From assembly GCA_964291505.2 (NCBI GenBank), contig OZ220199.1:744001-808000 (forward strand): DNA of 64,000 bases. Direction: 5' to 3'. Both the position numbers and the translations under genes were made by a program. Of this stretch, positions 7,045 through 16,600 are shown one piece after another. The DNA comes from Kistimonas sp964291505 (GTDB taxonomy: Bacteria > Pseudomonadota > Gammaproteobacteria > Pseudomonadales > Endozoicomonadaceae). The notes beneath the pieces are model-generated. The model was not told where the DNA came from. It searched no databases and saw nothing but the letters and a program-made list of their open reading frames with translations. Within the stretch, counting starts at the first letter, position 1; every line of letters starts with the position of its first letter.

Positions 7045-8912
7045 GAGCCTGTAGAAAAACGTCTGGAAGCACTGGCAGTCCCCGGCATAGCAGATATCCT
7101 TTAGAAATCTGCCCCAGAGTTCTATTTCGAGCCTTGCCATGCCTCGCTTCAAGCCGTACGACACGCGTCAGAATCTTTTATTACCGATTAACCTGGCCGA
7201 GCAACTTGTGCCCGGTTCTTTTGAGTACACCCTGAACTACCTGGTGGATCATGAAATCGATACATCCATCTTTCATGATCATTACCATAACGATGAAACC
7301 GGTCGCCTGGCGTATGACCCGGCCATGCTCTTGAAGATCGTATTATTTGCTTATTCCCGAGGCATCACATCCAGCCGCAGGATTGCGAAAGCCTGTCATG
7401 AGAATGTGGTCTTCATGGCGCTCTCCGCCGACAGTCAGCCGCATTTCACGACCATTGCCGACTTTATCAGTCGTATGCATAAGCCGGCGGGTCAACTGTT
7501 TATTCAGGTTTTGATGATCTGTGACCAGCTCGGCCTGATCGGTAAGGACATGTTTGCCATTGATGGTCGCAAGATGTCATCCAATGCCAGCAAGGAATGG
7601 AGCGGTACCCACAGCGAGCTTAAAGGTAAAAAGAAAAAGCTGGAGAAAGCCGTTTCCCGTTTGTTGAAACGCCATCGGGAACACGACGTTCATGAGCAGG
7701 TAAATCCTCAGCATCAACGCGACGATGAACAGCGTATTGAGACACTGAAAAAAGCCTCACGCCGCATCAAGACGTTCCTGAAGGAACAGCCAGAGCGGAC
7801 CAATAAACGTAAGCAGCCGCTTAAAGGCAATGTGACCGATCCGGACAGTGCCAAGATGAAGACCGCCAAAGGGGTTATCCAGGGTTACTGTGGTGTGGCG
7901 GCTGTCGACAGCAAGCACCAGGTCATTATGCATGGGGAAGCCTATGGCCATGGTGCTGAACAATCGACCCTGATCCCGACGGTAAAAGCGATTGATGCCC
8001 AATGTCGCTGGCTGGGGCACAGCAATATTTTCAAAACCGCCAGGATAACCGCAGACAGTGGTTTTCATTCCAGGGAGAACCTGGAAGCCCTGTCCAGGCT
8101 AAACGTGGATGCCTATATCGCTGACAACCAATACCGCCAACGTGATCCTGACTTTGATCAGGCCGGACGTTTCCGGGTTCAGCATAAAAAGGAACGAGTG
8201 GCGCTGGCCAGAAAACGAGGCAGAACGGTTGCCACCGGACGCTTTACGACACGAGACTTTCGGTTCGATACCCGCACCATGGCCTGTTCCTGTCCGGCCG
8301 GGAAACCCATGTGGCTCAGCAGCGCTAAGGCGATGATTGGCGGACAACCGGCTTATCAGTTCTGCGGTTATGTACACCATTGCCGCGATTGTCCGATGAA
8401 AGCACAGTGCCTGCGCCGCTCCGACCAGAAAAGGCCGCGTTCTGTCGCCTTCTTTTATAAGGAGGTAGTCGACCAGCAGAAACCGGATGTTCTGCAGATC
8501 ATGAAAGACAAGATCGACAGCCCGGCTGGCAAACGGGTTTACAGCAAGCGGCTCGCGGTTGCCGAACCACCCTTTGCCCATATGCAGGCAATGGGGTTAT
8601 CGGAACTCACTTTGCGGGGACGCCCCAAGGTCAATGGGCAGTGGCAGCTTATGTGTGCTCTTCACAACCTGAAGAAGATTCACGGATTTGGCGGGGAAAA
8701 ACTGCAACAAAGAATGCAGAAGGTACAGAAGCATGGGTGACAGGTCTCTGCGGAGACCTTTCCGCACCATAAAACCTTCAATGCTCGCTAAACCATTAGC
8801 GGATAAATAAAACATCGAACTATCCAAAAATATGTCTGCAGAAAGCTGGAGCAGAATTAATTCATTAAGAATGAAGGCATTCTGATTCTATTTTTAGATT
8901 TTCTACAGACTC
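7045..8912 (+). mobile_element. IS1182-family insertion sequence
   Basis: A complete element of about 1.87 kb. Terminal inverted repeats are GAGCCTGTAGAAAA at 7045-7058 and, read on the minus strand from 8912, GAGTCTGTAGAAAA (13 of 14 match). It is flanked by GTT (7042-7044 and 8913-8915), or CGTT if one overlapping base is counted, as a candidate target duplication. One transposase gene fills it, with about 170 bp of tail after its stop. It lies inside the 5' end of the SET gene. Confidence 0.85.
7139..8740 (+). CDS. IS1182-family transposase (DDE)
   Basis: A 533-aa transposase that cuts and joins the ends of its own element. The N-terminal third carries the DUF772-type region (KIVLFAYSRGITSSRRIA). 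The catalytic core shows the three acidic positions of a DDE enzyme: Asp about 142 in AIDGRKMSSNAS, Asp about 306 in ITADSGFHS and Glu about 476 in LAVAEPPFAHMQ. A cysteine-rich insert (CSCP ... CGYVHHCRDCPMKAQC) fits the zinc-binding part of this family. A lysine-rich linker lies around residues 155-230. ATG 7139 has only a weak Shine-Dalgarno, as is common for transposases. It looks full-length and intact. Confidence 0.93.
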   Translation: MPRFKPYDTRQNLLLPINLAEQLVPGSFEYTLNYLVDHEIDTSIFHDHYHNDETGRLAYDPAMLLKIVLFAYSRGITSSRRIAKACHENVVFMALSADSQPHFTTIADFISRMHKPAGQLFIQVLMICDQLGLIGKDMFAIDGRKMSSNASKEWSGTHSELKGKKKKLEKAVSRLLKRHREHDVHEQVNPQHQRDDEQRIETLKKASRRIKTFLKEQPERTNKRKQPLKGNVTDPDSAKMKTAKGVIQGYCGVAAVDSKHQVIMHGEAYGHGAEQSTLIPTVKAIDAQCRWLGHSNIFKTARITADSGFHSRENLEALSRLNVDAYIADNQYRQRDPDFDQAGRFRVQHKKERVALARKRGRTVATGRFTTRDFRFDTRTMACSCPAGKPMWLSSAKAMIGGQPAYQFCGYVHHCRDCPMKAQCLRRSDQKRPRSVAFFYKEVVDQQKPDVLQIMKDKIDSPAGKRVYSKRLAVAEPPFAHMQAMGLSELTLRGRPKVNGQWQLMCALHNLKKIHGFGGEKLQQRMQKVQKHG

Positions 8913-8913
8913 G

Positions 8914-10917
8914 TTGCCTCATACTGTGGAAGCATTAGGCGCTGTTGAGGGGAGTTCCGTACCCCAAAAACCCATAGTTCAATTACCATCGGGCCTAAGC
9001 CTCAAATTAATAACGGATCTCAGCCATAGTGATAATTTCAATGAGACCATCAGGGCGTACTTTCCTAAAGCCTCTGATCATGAACACATTGCTTTTTGTA
9101 GGCAAATAGCACTCTATGCACGGTCAATCCATCAATTAACAGGTAACGTTAAGTCCAGGCTTCAAGAGATGGTTATGCCCACACAGATCAGACAGGAAGT
9201 ACCGTTTCAATCAACGGAGAGACCCACGGAACCGTCCCAACAAAATGTTGAGGAACTTCCTGCTCAACAAAGACATCCTCAGCCTCCAGCCATTACTGTT
9301 CCAGACAGTTATGTCATCAACGTCATCAGACAGATAGAGTTTGACACTCCGGCCTCTTATAATGAGCTACTGATTTTATTGGGTCCTTTTTTTCCTAAAG
9401 CGGCCAATATAGAACAACGAGAATTGCTTGAATCCATTAACGTCTTCAATGAAATGGTGTATTCATACTCTCAGGCAGCAGGCAGCCGCATCAGGTGTCG
9501 TGTTTTTCTGCCACAATTCCAAGATCGCGCGCCAAAACCAGTCTCTATGAGCGTATCCACTTCTGATCAGGAATCACGGCTGCCAAGCCCCTCAGTACAC
9601 GATGAGGCAGTGCCAAGTACATCATTGGTCGCCGAATCAAGTATCGAACAACCTGATACAGGAGTCGGTTCAAGCGCTTTACCAGGGCCTCAAATAGGCC
9701 TTCCCGCACTCTGGCGTTGTGATGATGGTTTCAAACGTCGAACCAAGGGGGCTTCTGTGTATGTAGACAACAGTGAGACTCATGGTTTAGGCGCTCATGC
9801 ACGAAAAGATATCCCACAAGGGAAGGTGTATGCTGAATATAATGGTTTGTTTGTATACAAAATCCATTTAAAGCGCAGGGACAAACAGTACATTGTCTGC
9901 AACACACTGGACAAGGATGAAACGCTAGAGCTTTACAAAGGTGATCGTTTCGTTGCATGGATGGACTTATATTACCTTGTCGGTAAAACCAGAATTGAAA
10001 TCGGAATTGATGGAAGAAGGGCGATTTCTTTTATAAACCATTCCTCAGATAAAGAAAAAATCAACACAAAACTTGTCGTCAGATACCCAAAAGACGCAAA
10101 CGACAAACCAATCAAAACCATCAAATCAAGAAGTGATTTCGAAAGCTACCTTCATAAGGTTTATATCAATGTACAGGCAACCAAAGACATAAAACAAAAA
10201 ACCGAATTGCTGTGCAACTATCTGAAAGAAGGCGAACACAGCGAAGATATTTTTGAACAAAACGTATTAACGCCATCGAAAGAACACCAACAAAAAGCAC
10301 AGGCAATCATTAAAAGGTCTTATAAAGGTTACACGCCTCCAGAACCAACGCAGGATGAGCATGAGCCCCCAATTCTTGATTATGATACAGATGAGGGCGA
10401 TTTATCTGACATGGATTTAGAAGAAAGCCCACCCCATCAATCCAGGGGAACCACTACAAAACCTGCAACCATTAACCTGAAAGACACATCAGAGCTCTTA
10501 GCCAATTTTGATGCCCACATACTATGTGAGTTACATGATAGTTTTGATAAAAGTGACACGTATCGGTTGCATCACATCATAGAGCAGATAAAAAAAACCG
10601 AACCTCAACATTTGGATTCCTATACAAGAATCCTCAAACTAATAGGAGAATGGATTATTGCAACGAGCTCTCCTGATAGTGATATCGATAAAAACGATGT
10701 TATTGAAAACATGAGTGATATCGCCCAGGTTTCCAAAAAACTTGCAGAAACGCTATTATCCACCGAAGCTCGGTTCATCCAATCCCCTGCTTTTTACATT
10801 ACTCTCAATGAATGGAAAGCTTACAGTAAAACGGGTAACGCATGGGCCATTGACACACTACCCAAAAGAAAGTGTACGTATTCAACAAAAACGACAGAGG
10901 TCAAACGACGACGCTAA
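8914..10917 (+). CDS. SET-domain protein with C-terminal NLS-like tail; 5' end removed by IS
   Basis: Candidate protein lysine methyltransferase using S-adenosylmethionine. In this 667-aa remainder the SET domain lies at about residues 285-440. It has GLGAHARKDIPQGKVYAEYNG-type motif I (GLG at 291), RRAISFINHSS at about 368-378 (the NHS cofactor motif) and ELLCNYL at about 431-437 with the conserved tyrosine. The N-terminal 250 residues are proline- and serine-rich with two related helical segments. The C-terminal end is PKRKCTYSTKTTEVKRRR, two basic clusters resembling a bipartite nuclear localisation signal. The frame opens at TTG 8914, at the IS boundary, with no ribosome binding site; the real start was ATG 6998 (total about 682 aa). 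Bacterial SET proteins such as Legionella RomA and Chlamydia NUE modify host chromatin, so a host-directed role is plausible but inferred. Expression in this strain is doubtful unless the IS supplies initiation signals. Confidence 0.8.
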   Translation: MPHTVEALGAVEGSSVPQKPIVQLPSGLSLKLITDLSHSDNFNETIRAYFPKASDHEHIAFCRQIALYARSIHQLTGNVKSRLQEMVMPTQIRQEVPFQSTERPTEPSQQNVEELPAQQRHPQPPAITVPDSYVINVIRQIEFDTPASYNELLILLGPFFPKAANIEQRELLESINVFNEMVYSYSQAAGSRIRCRVFLPQFQDRAPKPVSMSVSTSDQESRLPSPSVHDEAVPSTSLVAESSIEQPDTGVGSSALPGPQIGLPALWRCDDGFKRRTKGASVYVDNSETHGLGAHARKDIPQGKVYAEYNGLFVYKIHLKRRDKQYIVCNTLDKDETLELYKGDRFVAWMDLYYLVGKTRIEIGIDGRRAISFINHSSDKEKINTKLVVRYPKDANDKPIKTIKSRSDFESYLHKVYINVQATKDIKQKTELLCNYLKEGEHSEDIFEQNVLTPSKEHQQKAQAIIKRSYKGYTPPEPTQDEHEPPILDYDTDEGDLSDMDLEESPPHQSRGTTTKPATINLKDTSELLANFDAHILCELHDSFDKSDTYRLHHIIEQIKKTEPQHLDSYTRILKLIGEWIIATSSPDSDIDKNDVIENMSDIAQVSKKLAETLLSTEARFIQSPAFYITLNEWKAYSKTGNAWAIDTLPKRKCTYSTKTTEVKRRR

Positions 10918-10928
10918 TAGTCGTCGTT
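10904..10928. terminator. Hairpin overlapping the SET stop codon
   Basis: A perfect 9-bp inverted repeat (10904-10912 and 10920-10928) with a 7-nt loop contains the TAA stop of the SET gene. No T-tract follows, so it may be a Rho-independent terminator of poor quality or an mRNA 3'-end protector between convergent genes. Confidence 0.4.
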
Positions 10929-10975
10929 ATACAGCTCTCAATTGGCGGTCGGAATAACAGTGGACATTTTTTGCA

Positions 10976-11386
10976 TCAACAGGACAAACCTGCCGCTTCG
11001 GGCTGATACAGTATTTCAAGCACCTCCAACTGTGCGGTTCGTCCATTCCCCATCGTCCAGTCAATCGTGTCACCACAACTGAGGCCAAGCAGTGCCGCAC
11101 CGGCAGGGTTCAGGATGGAGACGGCCTCTGCATCGTCAACATTATGATGCTGTGGAAAAACGATACGACAGGTATGTTCACTGTGCGTCTCCAGATCACG
11201 AAACCGAACACGGCTGTTGATCGTCACCACATCCGACGGACACTCACTGCCATCCACCAGCGTCGCGCGGTCCAGCTCATCGAGCAGTAACTCCGCCACC
11301 GGCAGCCGGTCGATTTCAGGCTGCGCCAGCAGTTGCTCCAGTTTTCTTGCATCTTCCCGGTTAATAATCAGTCTTGTTTGCGTCAT
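10976..11386 (-). CDS. rnk: Nucleoside diphosphate kinase regulator Rnk
   Basis: A 136-aa GreA/GreB-like protein. The N-terminal part is a short helical arm (DARKLEQLLAQPEIDRL). The C-terminal part is the FKBP-like GreA_GreB_C domain (VVTINSRVRFRDLET ... ISILNPAG-like ... LLGLSCGDTIDW). Rnk proteins resemble the Gre transcript-cleavage factors but bind RNA polymerase without cleavage activity, and were named for an effect on nucleoside diphosphate kinase levels. Start ATG 11386 has a strong AGGAG seven bases upstream. Length and domain order match the family. It is monocistronic, co-directional with uup, and separated from it by a hairpin-rich spacer. Confidence 0.9.
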   Translation of the reverse strand: MTQTRLIINREDARKLEQLLAQPEIDRLPVAELLLDELDRATLVDGSECPSDVVTINSRVRFRDLETHSEHTCRIVFPQHHNVDDAEAVSILNPAGAALLGLSCGDTIDWTMGNGRTAQLEVLEILYQPEAAGLSC

Positions 11387-11555
11387 TGTGCTCTCCTGTC
11401 ACTCAACGACCACAGTCAATACGCCCAGTCCCTGAAAGGGACAGGCGCTTACAATCATTACGTTTTGCGATGCCCGATAGTCAGGCAGAAAAGAGTACGG
11501 TAGTAACAGATAGTATTGTCAGAACGGTATACACGGGATCATCGTGTTTTTCACT

Positions 11556-11649
11556 CTGTATTTACCGGCTTGCAACTTTAGCCGGTAAATACAGCGTATG
11601 GCTTCACGGCCATGCATGGCAGGCTTATGTTATTTGGAATAACTAAGCC
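11556..11649. repeat. Cluster of three hairpins between uup and rnk
   Basis: Three inverted repeats follow one another: a perfect 15-bp stem with a 9-nt loop (11556-11594), a perfect 12-bp palindrome GCCATGCATGGC (11609-11620), and a 12-bp stem with one bulged base and a 3-nt loop (11622-11649) directly against the uup stop codon. None has a clear T-tract. They may jointly end or process the uup transcript. Confidence 0.6.
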
Positions 11650-11650
11650 C

Positions 11651-13567
11651 TCACCCGTTTTTGAGCTCTTCCAGCTCTGCCCAGCGATCCATTTTTTCCT
11701 CGATCAGGCCGGCCAGGTCAGTCAAACGCTGCAGTACCTGTGAGACTTCCTCCTGATCTTTCTGGTAGAAGCCGGCTTCTGCCGTCAGTTTCTCCAGCGT
11801 CTGCTGCTCTTCTTCCAACTGTTCAATTTCAGCTGGCAGGCCATCCAGCTCACGTTGCAACTTATAGCTGAGTTTTTTCCCTGATGCCGGTTTCGCTTGG
11901 GCGGGTGCAACAGTCGCTTTGGCAGTCTGCGTTTCTGTGGGTTTCAGGACTTTTTCACCGGATTCCACCAGTCGCTGCATGGAGCCGCCCTGCCGTAACC
12001 AGTCCTCAAAGCCACCCACATACTCGCGCACCACGCCATTGCCTTCAAACACCAGGGAGCTGGACACCACATTATCCAGGAACGCTCGGTCATGGCTGAC
12101 CAGCAGAACGGTACCGGGAAAATCAACCAGAATGCTTTCCAGCAGCTCCAGGGTTTCCACATCCAGGTCATTGGTCGGTTCGTCCAGCACCAGCACGTTG
12201 GCTGGTTTACTGAATAAACGAGCCAGCAACAGACGGTTACGTTCGCCACCGGAAAGCGCCTTTACCGGCGTCCGTGCACGCTGCGGCGAGAACAGGAAAC
12301 TTTCCAGGTAACTGATGATATGACGGCTTTCTCCATTAATGGTGATCCGCTCACGGCCTTCCGCCACGTTGTCGATAACGCTCTTTTCCAGATCCAGCTG
12401 CTGTCGCATCTGGTCAAAGTAGGCGACTTCCATCTTGGTGCCGTGACGGATCGTACCCGCGCCAGGCTCAAGGTCACCGAGGAGCATTTTCAACAGTGTC
12501 GTCTTACCCACACCATTCGCGCCGATCAGACCGACCTTGTCACCCCGCATCAGTGTAAAGCTGAAATCATGCACCAGCGGTTTGCCTTCAAATCCCTTGG
12601 AGATATTCTGTGCTTCCACCACCAGTTTGCCGGATCGCTCGGCCGCATCCAGTGAAAAGGTCGCTTTCCCCTGTACGTTCCGGCGCGCCAGTCGCTCTTC
12701 CCGCAACGCTTTCAGCGCCCGCACACGGCCTTCATTACGCGTGCGACGGGCCTTGATGCCCTGACGAATCCAGACCTCTTCCTGGGCCAGTTTTTTATCG
12801 AACAGGGCATTCTGTTCGGCTTCCACTTCCAGCTGGTGCGCCTTACGTTCGAGGTAAGTCTCGTAGTTGCAGTCCCAACTGGTCAGCTGACCACGATCCA
12901 GCTCAAGGATGCGTGTTGCCAGCGCCTTTAGGAAAGAACGATCGTGGGTGATAAACAGTAACGCACCCCGGAAATCTTTCAGCTGCTGTTCCAGCCAGGC
13001 GATGGTGATGATATCCAGATGGTTGGTGGGCTCGTCCAGCAATAACAGATCCGGCTCACTCACCAATGCCCCGGCCAACTCCACCCGTCGGCGCCAGCCA
13101 CCGGAGAGTTCACCCATGGTTTTGTCCGCCGGCAACTGCAGCTTCTGGATCGTCTGTTCAACACGCTGCTGCAGCGCCCAGCCATCCATAGCTTCCAGTT
13201 GACTCTGCACCCGCTCAAGCTTCTTCATGTCCGCATCCGTCTGGATGTTCATGGACAGCTCATGCCAGTCAGCCAGCAGCTGCCCGACCGTTTCCAGCCC
13301 GGATGCCACCACATCGTAAACCCGCTTGCTGTCAGCCACCGGCAGATCCTGGTTGAGCATGCCAACCTTCAGGCCGGGTTTGCGCCAGATATGGCCGTCA
13401 TCCGGTTGGATGGTGTCGGATGCGGCCTTGAGCAGCGTGGACTTACCGGCGCCGTTACGGCCAATCAGACAGACCCGTTCACCGGGTTCCAGTTGCAGGC
13501 AGGCTTTGTCCAGCAGGGGGTGATCGCCATAAGCGATGGAAACATCGTCAAAACGTATAAGGGTCAT
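11651..13567 (-). CDS. uup: ABC-F family ATPase Uup
   Basis: A cytosolic ABC-F protein with two ATPase domains and no membrane part. ATG 13567 gives 638 aa, the usual Uup length, and begins MTLIRFDDVSIAYGDHPLL; upstream in-frame codons to 13684 lack family resemblance and are left out. Domain 1 has Walker A GRNGAGKST, signature LSGGWRRRVELAGAL and DEPTNHLDI. Domain 2 has GANGVGKTT, LSGGERNRLLLARLF and DEPTNDLDV. Between them is the linker with arginine- and lysine-rich helices (RRTRNEGRVRALKALREER). The C-terminal 80 residues form a coiled coil (LEEEQQTLEKLTAEAGFYQ), the DNA-binding extension that distinguishes Uup from other ABC-F proteins. Uup is linked to precise excision of transposons and to ribosome function. 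There is no strong Shine-Dalgarno. Confidence 0.93.
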   Translation of the reverse strand: MTLIRFDDVSIAYGDHPLLDKACLQLEPGERVCLIGRNGAGKSTLLKAASDTIQPDDGHIWRKPGLKVGMLNQDLPVADSKRVYDVVASGLETVGQLLADWHELSMNIQTDADMKKLERVQSQLEAMDGWALQQRVEQTIQKLQLPADKTMGELSGGWRRRVELAGALVSEPDLLLLDEPTNHLDIITIAWLEQQLKDFRGALLFITHDRSFLKALATRILELDRGQLTSWDCNYETYLERKAHQLEVEAEQNALFDKKLAQEEVWIRQGIKARRTRNEGRVRALKALREERLARRNVQGKATFSLDAAERSGKLVVEAQNISKGFEGKPLVHDFSFTLMRGDKVGLIGANGVGKTTLLKMLLGDLEPGAGTIRHGTKMEVAYFDQMRQQLDLEKSVIDNVAEGRERITINGESRHIISYLESFLFSPQRARTPVKALSGGERNRLLLARLFSKPANVLVLDEPTNDLDVETLELLESILVDFPGTVLLVSHDRAFLDNVVSSSLVFEGNGVVREYVGGFEDWLRQGGSMQRLVESGEKVLKPTETQTAKATVAPAQAKPASGKKLSYKLQRELDGLPAEIEQLEEEQQTLEKLTAEAGFYQKDQEEVSQVLQRLTDLAGLIEEKMDRWAELEELKNG

Positions 13568-13650
13568 GGGACTGCGCACATCCTGGCAAGCGTCTGAAAA
13601 TGCGGGAAGGATAACGATTTGCGGCGATGGACGCCATTCATCCGCTATCA

Positions 13651-13676
13651 CCGATGCAGCATTCAGACTGCATCGG
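13651..13676 (-). terminator. Hairpin after the giant adhesin gene
   Basis: A perfect 9-bp GC-rich stem (CCGATGCAG at 13651-13659, CTGCATCGG at 13668-13676) with an 8-nt loop lies 12 bp after the adhesin stop codon (13688-13690). No T-tract follows on the minus strand, so the call rests on position and stem quality. Confidence 0.45.
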
Positions 13677-13687
13677 GGAATCACAGG

Positions 13688-16600
13688 TTACTGATCAATA
13701 TCCAGGTTTCCGTTATTAAGCAGGTTATTCAAAATATCCGCTTCTGATCCCAGCGAGGAGAGATCCACACCGTCCAGCTTGATGGTTTGTACGGTCTGAC
13801 CATTGGCGCTGTCCTTGACCGCTATTTGCGTACTGGTCACACCATTGTCTACCACGGTAGATAAATCCAGGAAAGCATCAATCGTTGCAGCCGATTCGCC
13901 CACCAGCATATCACTGAGATCCAGCACATCGCCTTCTGCCGTGTTGAAGTCTTCAATAACATCAAAGGCTGGATTGGCAGTAGTGCCTTCATCGCCACTG
14001 TTAAAGCGGAAGGTATCTGCACCAGCGCCACCAATGAGCAAGTCGTCGCCATCAGCTCCAATGATCACATCGTTACCAGCACCTGCAACCAGGACATCAT
14101 TGGCATCCGTTCCCAGGAGAATCTCATCATCTGCTCCACCAGCAACTGTCGGGTCATCGATTAAGACAGACGTATTATCAAGTACAACGCCTCCCCCCGT
14201 CCCCGAGTGGGTAAATTTAATGCTTCTTACACCTTCCCCATAATCTTGCAGAGTGTGGGAGTGTGATTGCCATGACCCTGTTGCCCATATATTCGATGAC
14301 TCGTAGGTATGTATTACGGCTCCATCACCATCCAACAGTTCCACCTTCATCTTGTAGGTAGCATTATTGTATAAATTGGTAAGAGTAAACGAGTCACTCA
14401 GCGTGATATCAGGTGAGGTATCCAGATAATCAGCACTGTATCCGTTGGCGAGCAGATCAATAGTTTGAGATTTGCTGCCAGCACCATTTCCCTGCCACAT
14501 GCCGGTTTCGCTATCAAGACCGCCCCATGGCAGCGTTGTCCATGAATCACTGGTATTCCAATCCGTGAGTCCATTAGCCGCACCGGGATTCGATAACAAA
14601 TTCTCGGATTGTGCCTGATTGTTCTGAACTTCTATATCAAATGTCTGCTGATTACTCGTATACGTTCCATCACTGACGGTAAAGGCAAAGCTGGTGCTGG
14701 CATCAGCCGTCACAGAGGACGCTGTAAATTGCAGCTTTGAGATATCAGCAGCCGTTATCACCTGATTCACGTACACGGCAGTACCATCGTAAGTCAGCGA
14801 ACCATTGACCGGTAACGACTTGATCGTGACTGAGTCCAGGCTATCTCCATCCCCATCACTGAACCCAAAATCATCCGCCGTGAAGACATGCGCCTCTGAC
14901 TCCGCTGCCACCAAAGACATCGGCGTCGCCGTCGGTGTGTCATCAACTGCCGTCACATTGAAATTGAGGGTTTCTGCAGCACTCTCCGCCGTACCGTCAC
15001 TGACCTTAAACTGGATGTTGGCATAATTGTTACCATTGGCATTGGCAGCCGGGGTAAACACAAGATTCGGGATATCAGCGGCTGAAATCTGCTGATCGAC
15101 CGTTACCGCCGTGCCGCTTAATGTCAGACTACCCGCCGCTGGCAGCTGGGTAATCTTGACGTAAGACAACGAGTCGCCATCAATATCCGTAAAGCCAAAA
15201 TTCGAGGCTGTGAACGTGTGACTGGCATCTTCATCAATGGTCAGCCCCGTAGGCTCCCCACCCGTAATCAGGTTATCAATACTCGGCCAGAAGGGGTTGA
15301 CGTTATCCCCGATGTTAGAGAACGTCAGTTCCGTCACATTGGCGAGCTCTAACGTGATGGTTTGCCAGTCATCCCAGGTATCATCGATGCTGAAACTAAG
15401 CGTAGTGCTCCAGATTTCTGTTTCGCCGTTAAAGGCTCTCACCGTCACATCCGGCGGAGCAGTACTGTAGGCATACCCGGGGTTATAGGGCAGCGGGTTA
15501 ATCTCAAAGCTTTTCACATAGGTTGGTGTGGCAAAGCCCAGCGAGGCTTCTCCATCTCGACCACTTTGACCATCACTCCCGGTCAAATCATAGGCATAAA
15601 GATGCCCGCCACCAGCAGTGATGTGGTGAATATCAGTCGTTACCAATCCATGGTTTGCATCATCAAACGTATACAACGTTTCTGATGAAGAGGCACCTAA
15701 ATGATCGCCTTCAATGGTCGGCCCATCATTCACAGCATCCACATTAAGGGTCATGGTTTCGGCAGCACTTTCCGCCGTGCCGTCACTGACGGTGAAATCA
15801 AAGCTGGCGTAACCGGCACCATTGGCATTGGCTTCCGGCGTGAATACCAAGTTCGGGATATCCGCTGCGGTAATCACCTGATCAGCTGTCACGGCAGTGC
15901 CGCTCAGCGTCAGGCTACCCGCCGCGGGCAACTGGGTAATTTTGATGGAGTGCAAGGCATCTCCATCATTGTCAGTGAAGCCAAACTCGCTGGCAGCGAA
16001 CGTGTGGCTGCCATCTTCATCCAGTGACACCGAGCTGTCTGCAGCAACCGGCGCACTGTTGGAATCATTGACATTAAAATTCAGCGTCGCCGGTTCACTT
16101 TCCAGACTGCCGTCACTGACAGTGAACGTCATGCTGGCATAGCCATCACCTTGCGCCCCCGCATCTGTCGTAAACACCAGGTTCGGAATGTCAGCGGCTG
16201 TAATCACCTGGTTGGCAGTGACTGCCGAACCATTCAGTGTCAGGCTGCCAGCTCCCGGTAGCTGGGTGATTTTGACAGAAGCCAGTGCATCACCATCTGT
16301 ATCGGTAAATCCGAAATCAGCGACTGTGAAGGTGTGACTACCATTTTCATCAATGGTAAGGCCAGAAGGCTCTCCGCCCGTAACCAAGTTATCGATACTT
16401 GGCCAAAAGAGATTCCTGCCGACATCAGAAAACTGCAGCTCCGTGACGTTAGCAACGCCAACCGACACCGTTTGCCAACTACTCCAGTCACGATTGTCAC
16501 TGAGATCAAGCGTTTCACTCCAGAGCTCTGTCGACCCGTTAAATGCTTTCACGGTAACCGATGTGGTAGTCGGTGAAGAGAATCCTTCCCACGGTAATGC

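Noticed and set aside
8741..8912. Small minus-strand frame over the IS1182 tail
   Set aside because: It is the non-coding right end of the element and overlaps the transposase C-terminus; no coding support.
13568..13684. N-terminal extension of uup to 13684
   Set aside because: The extra 39 codons do not resemble Uup and include a hairpin at 13651-13676; ATG 13567 gives the normal family length.
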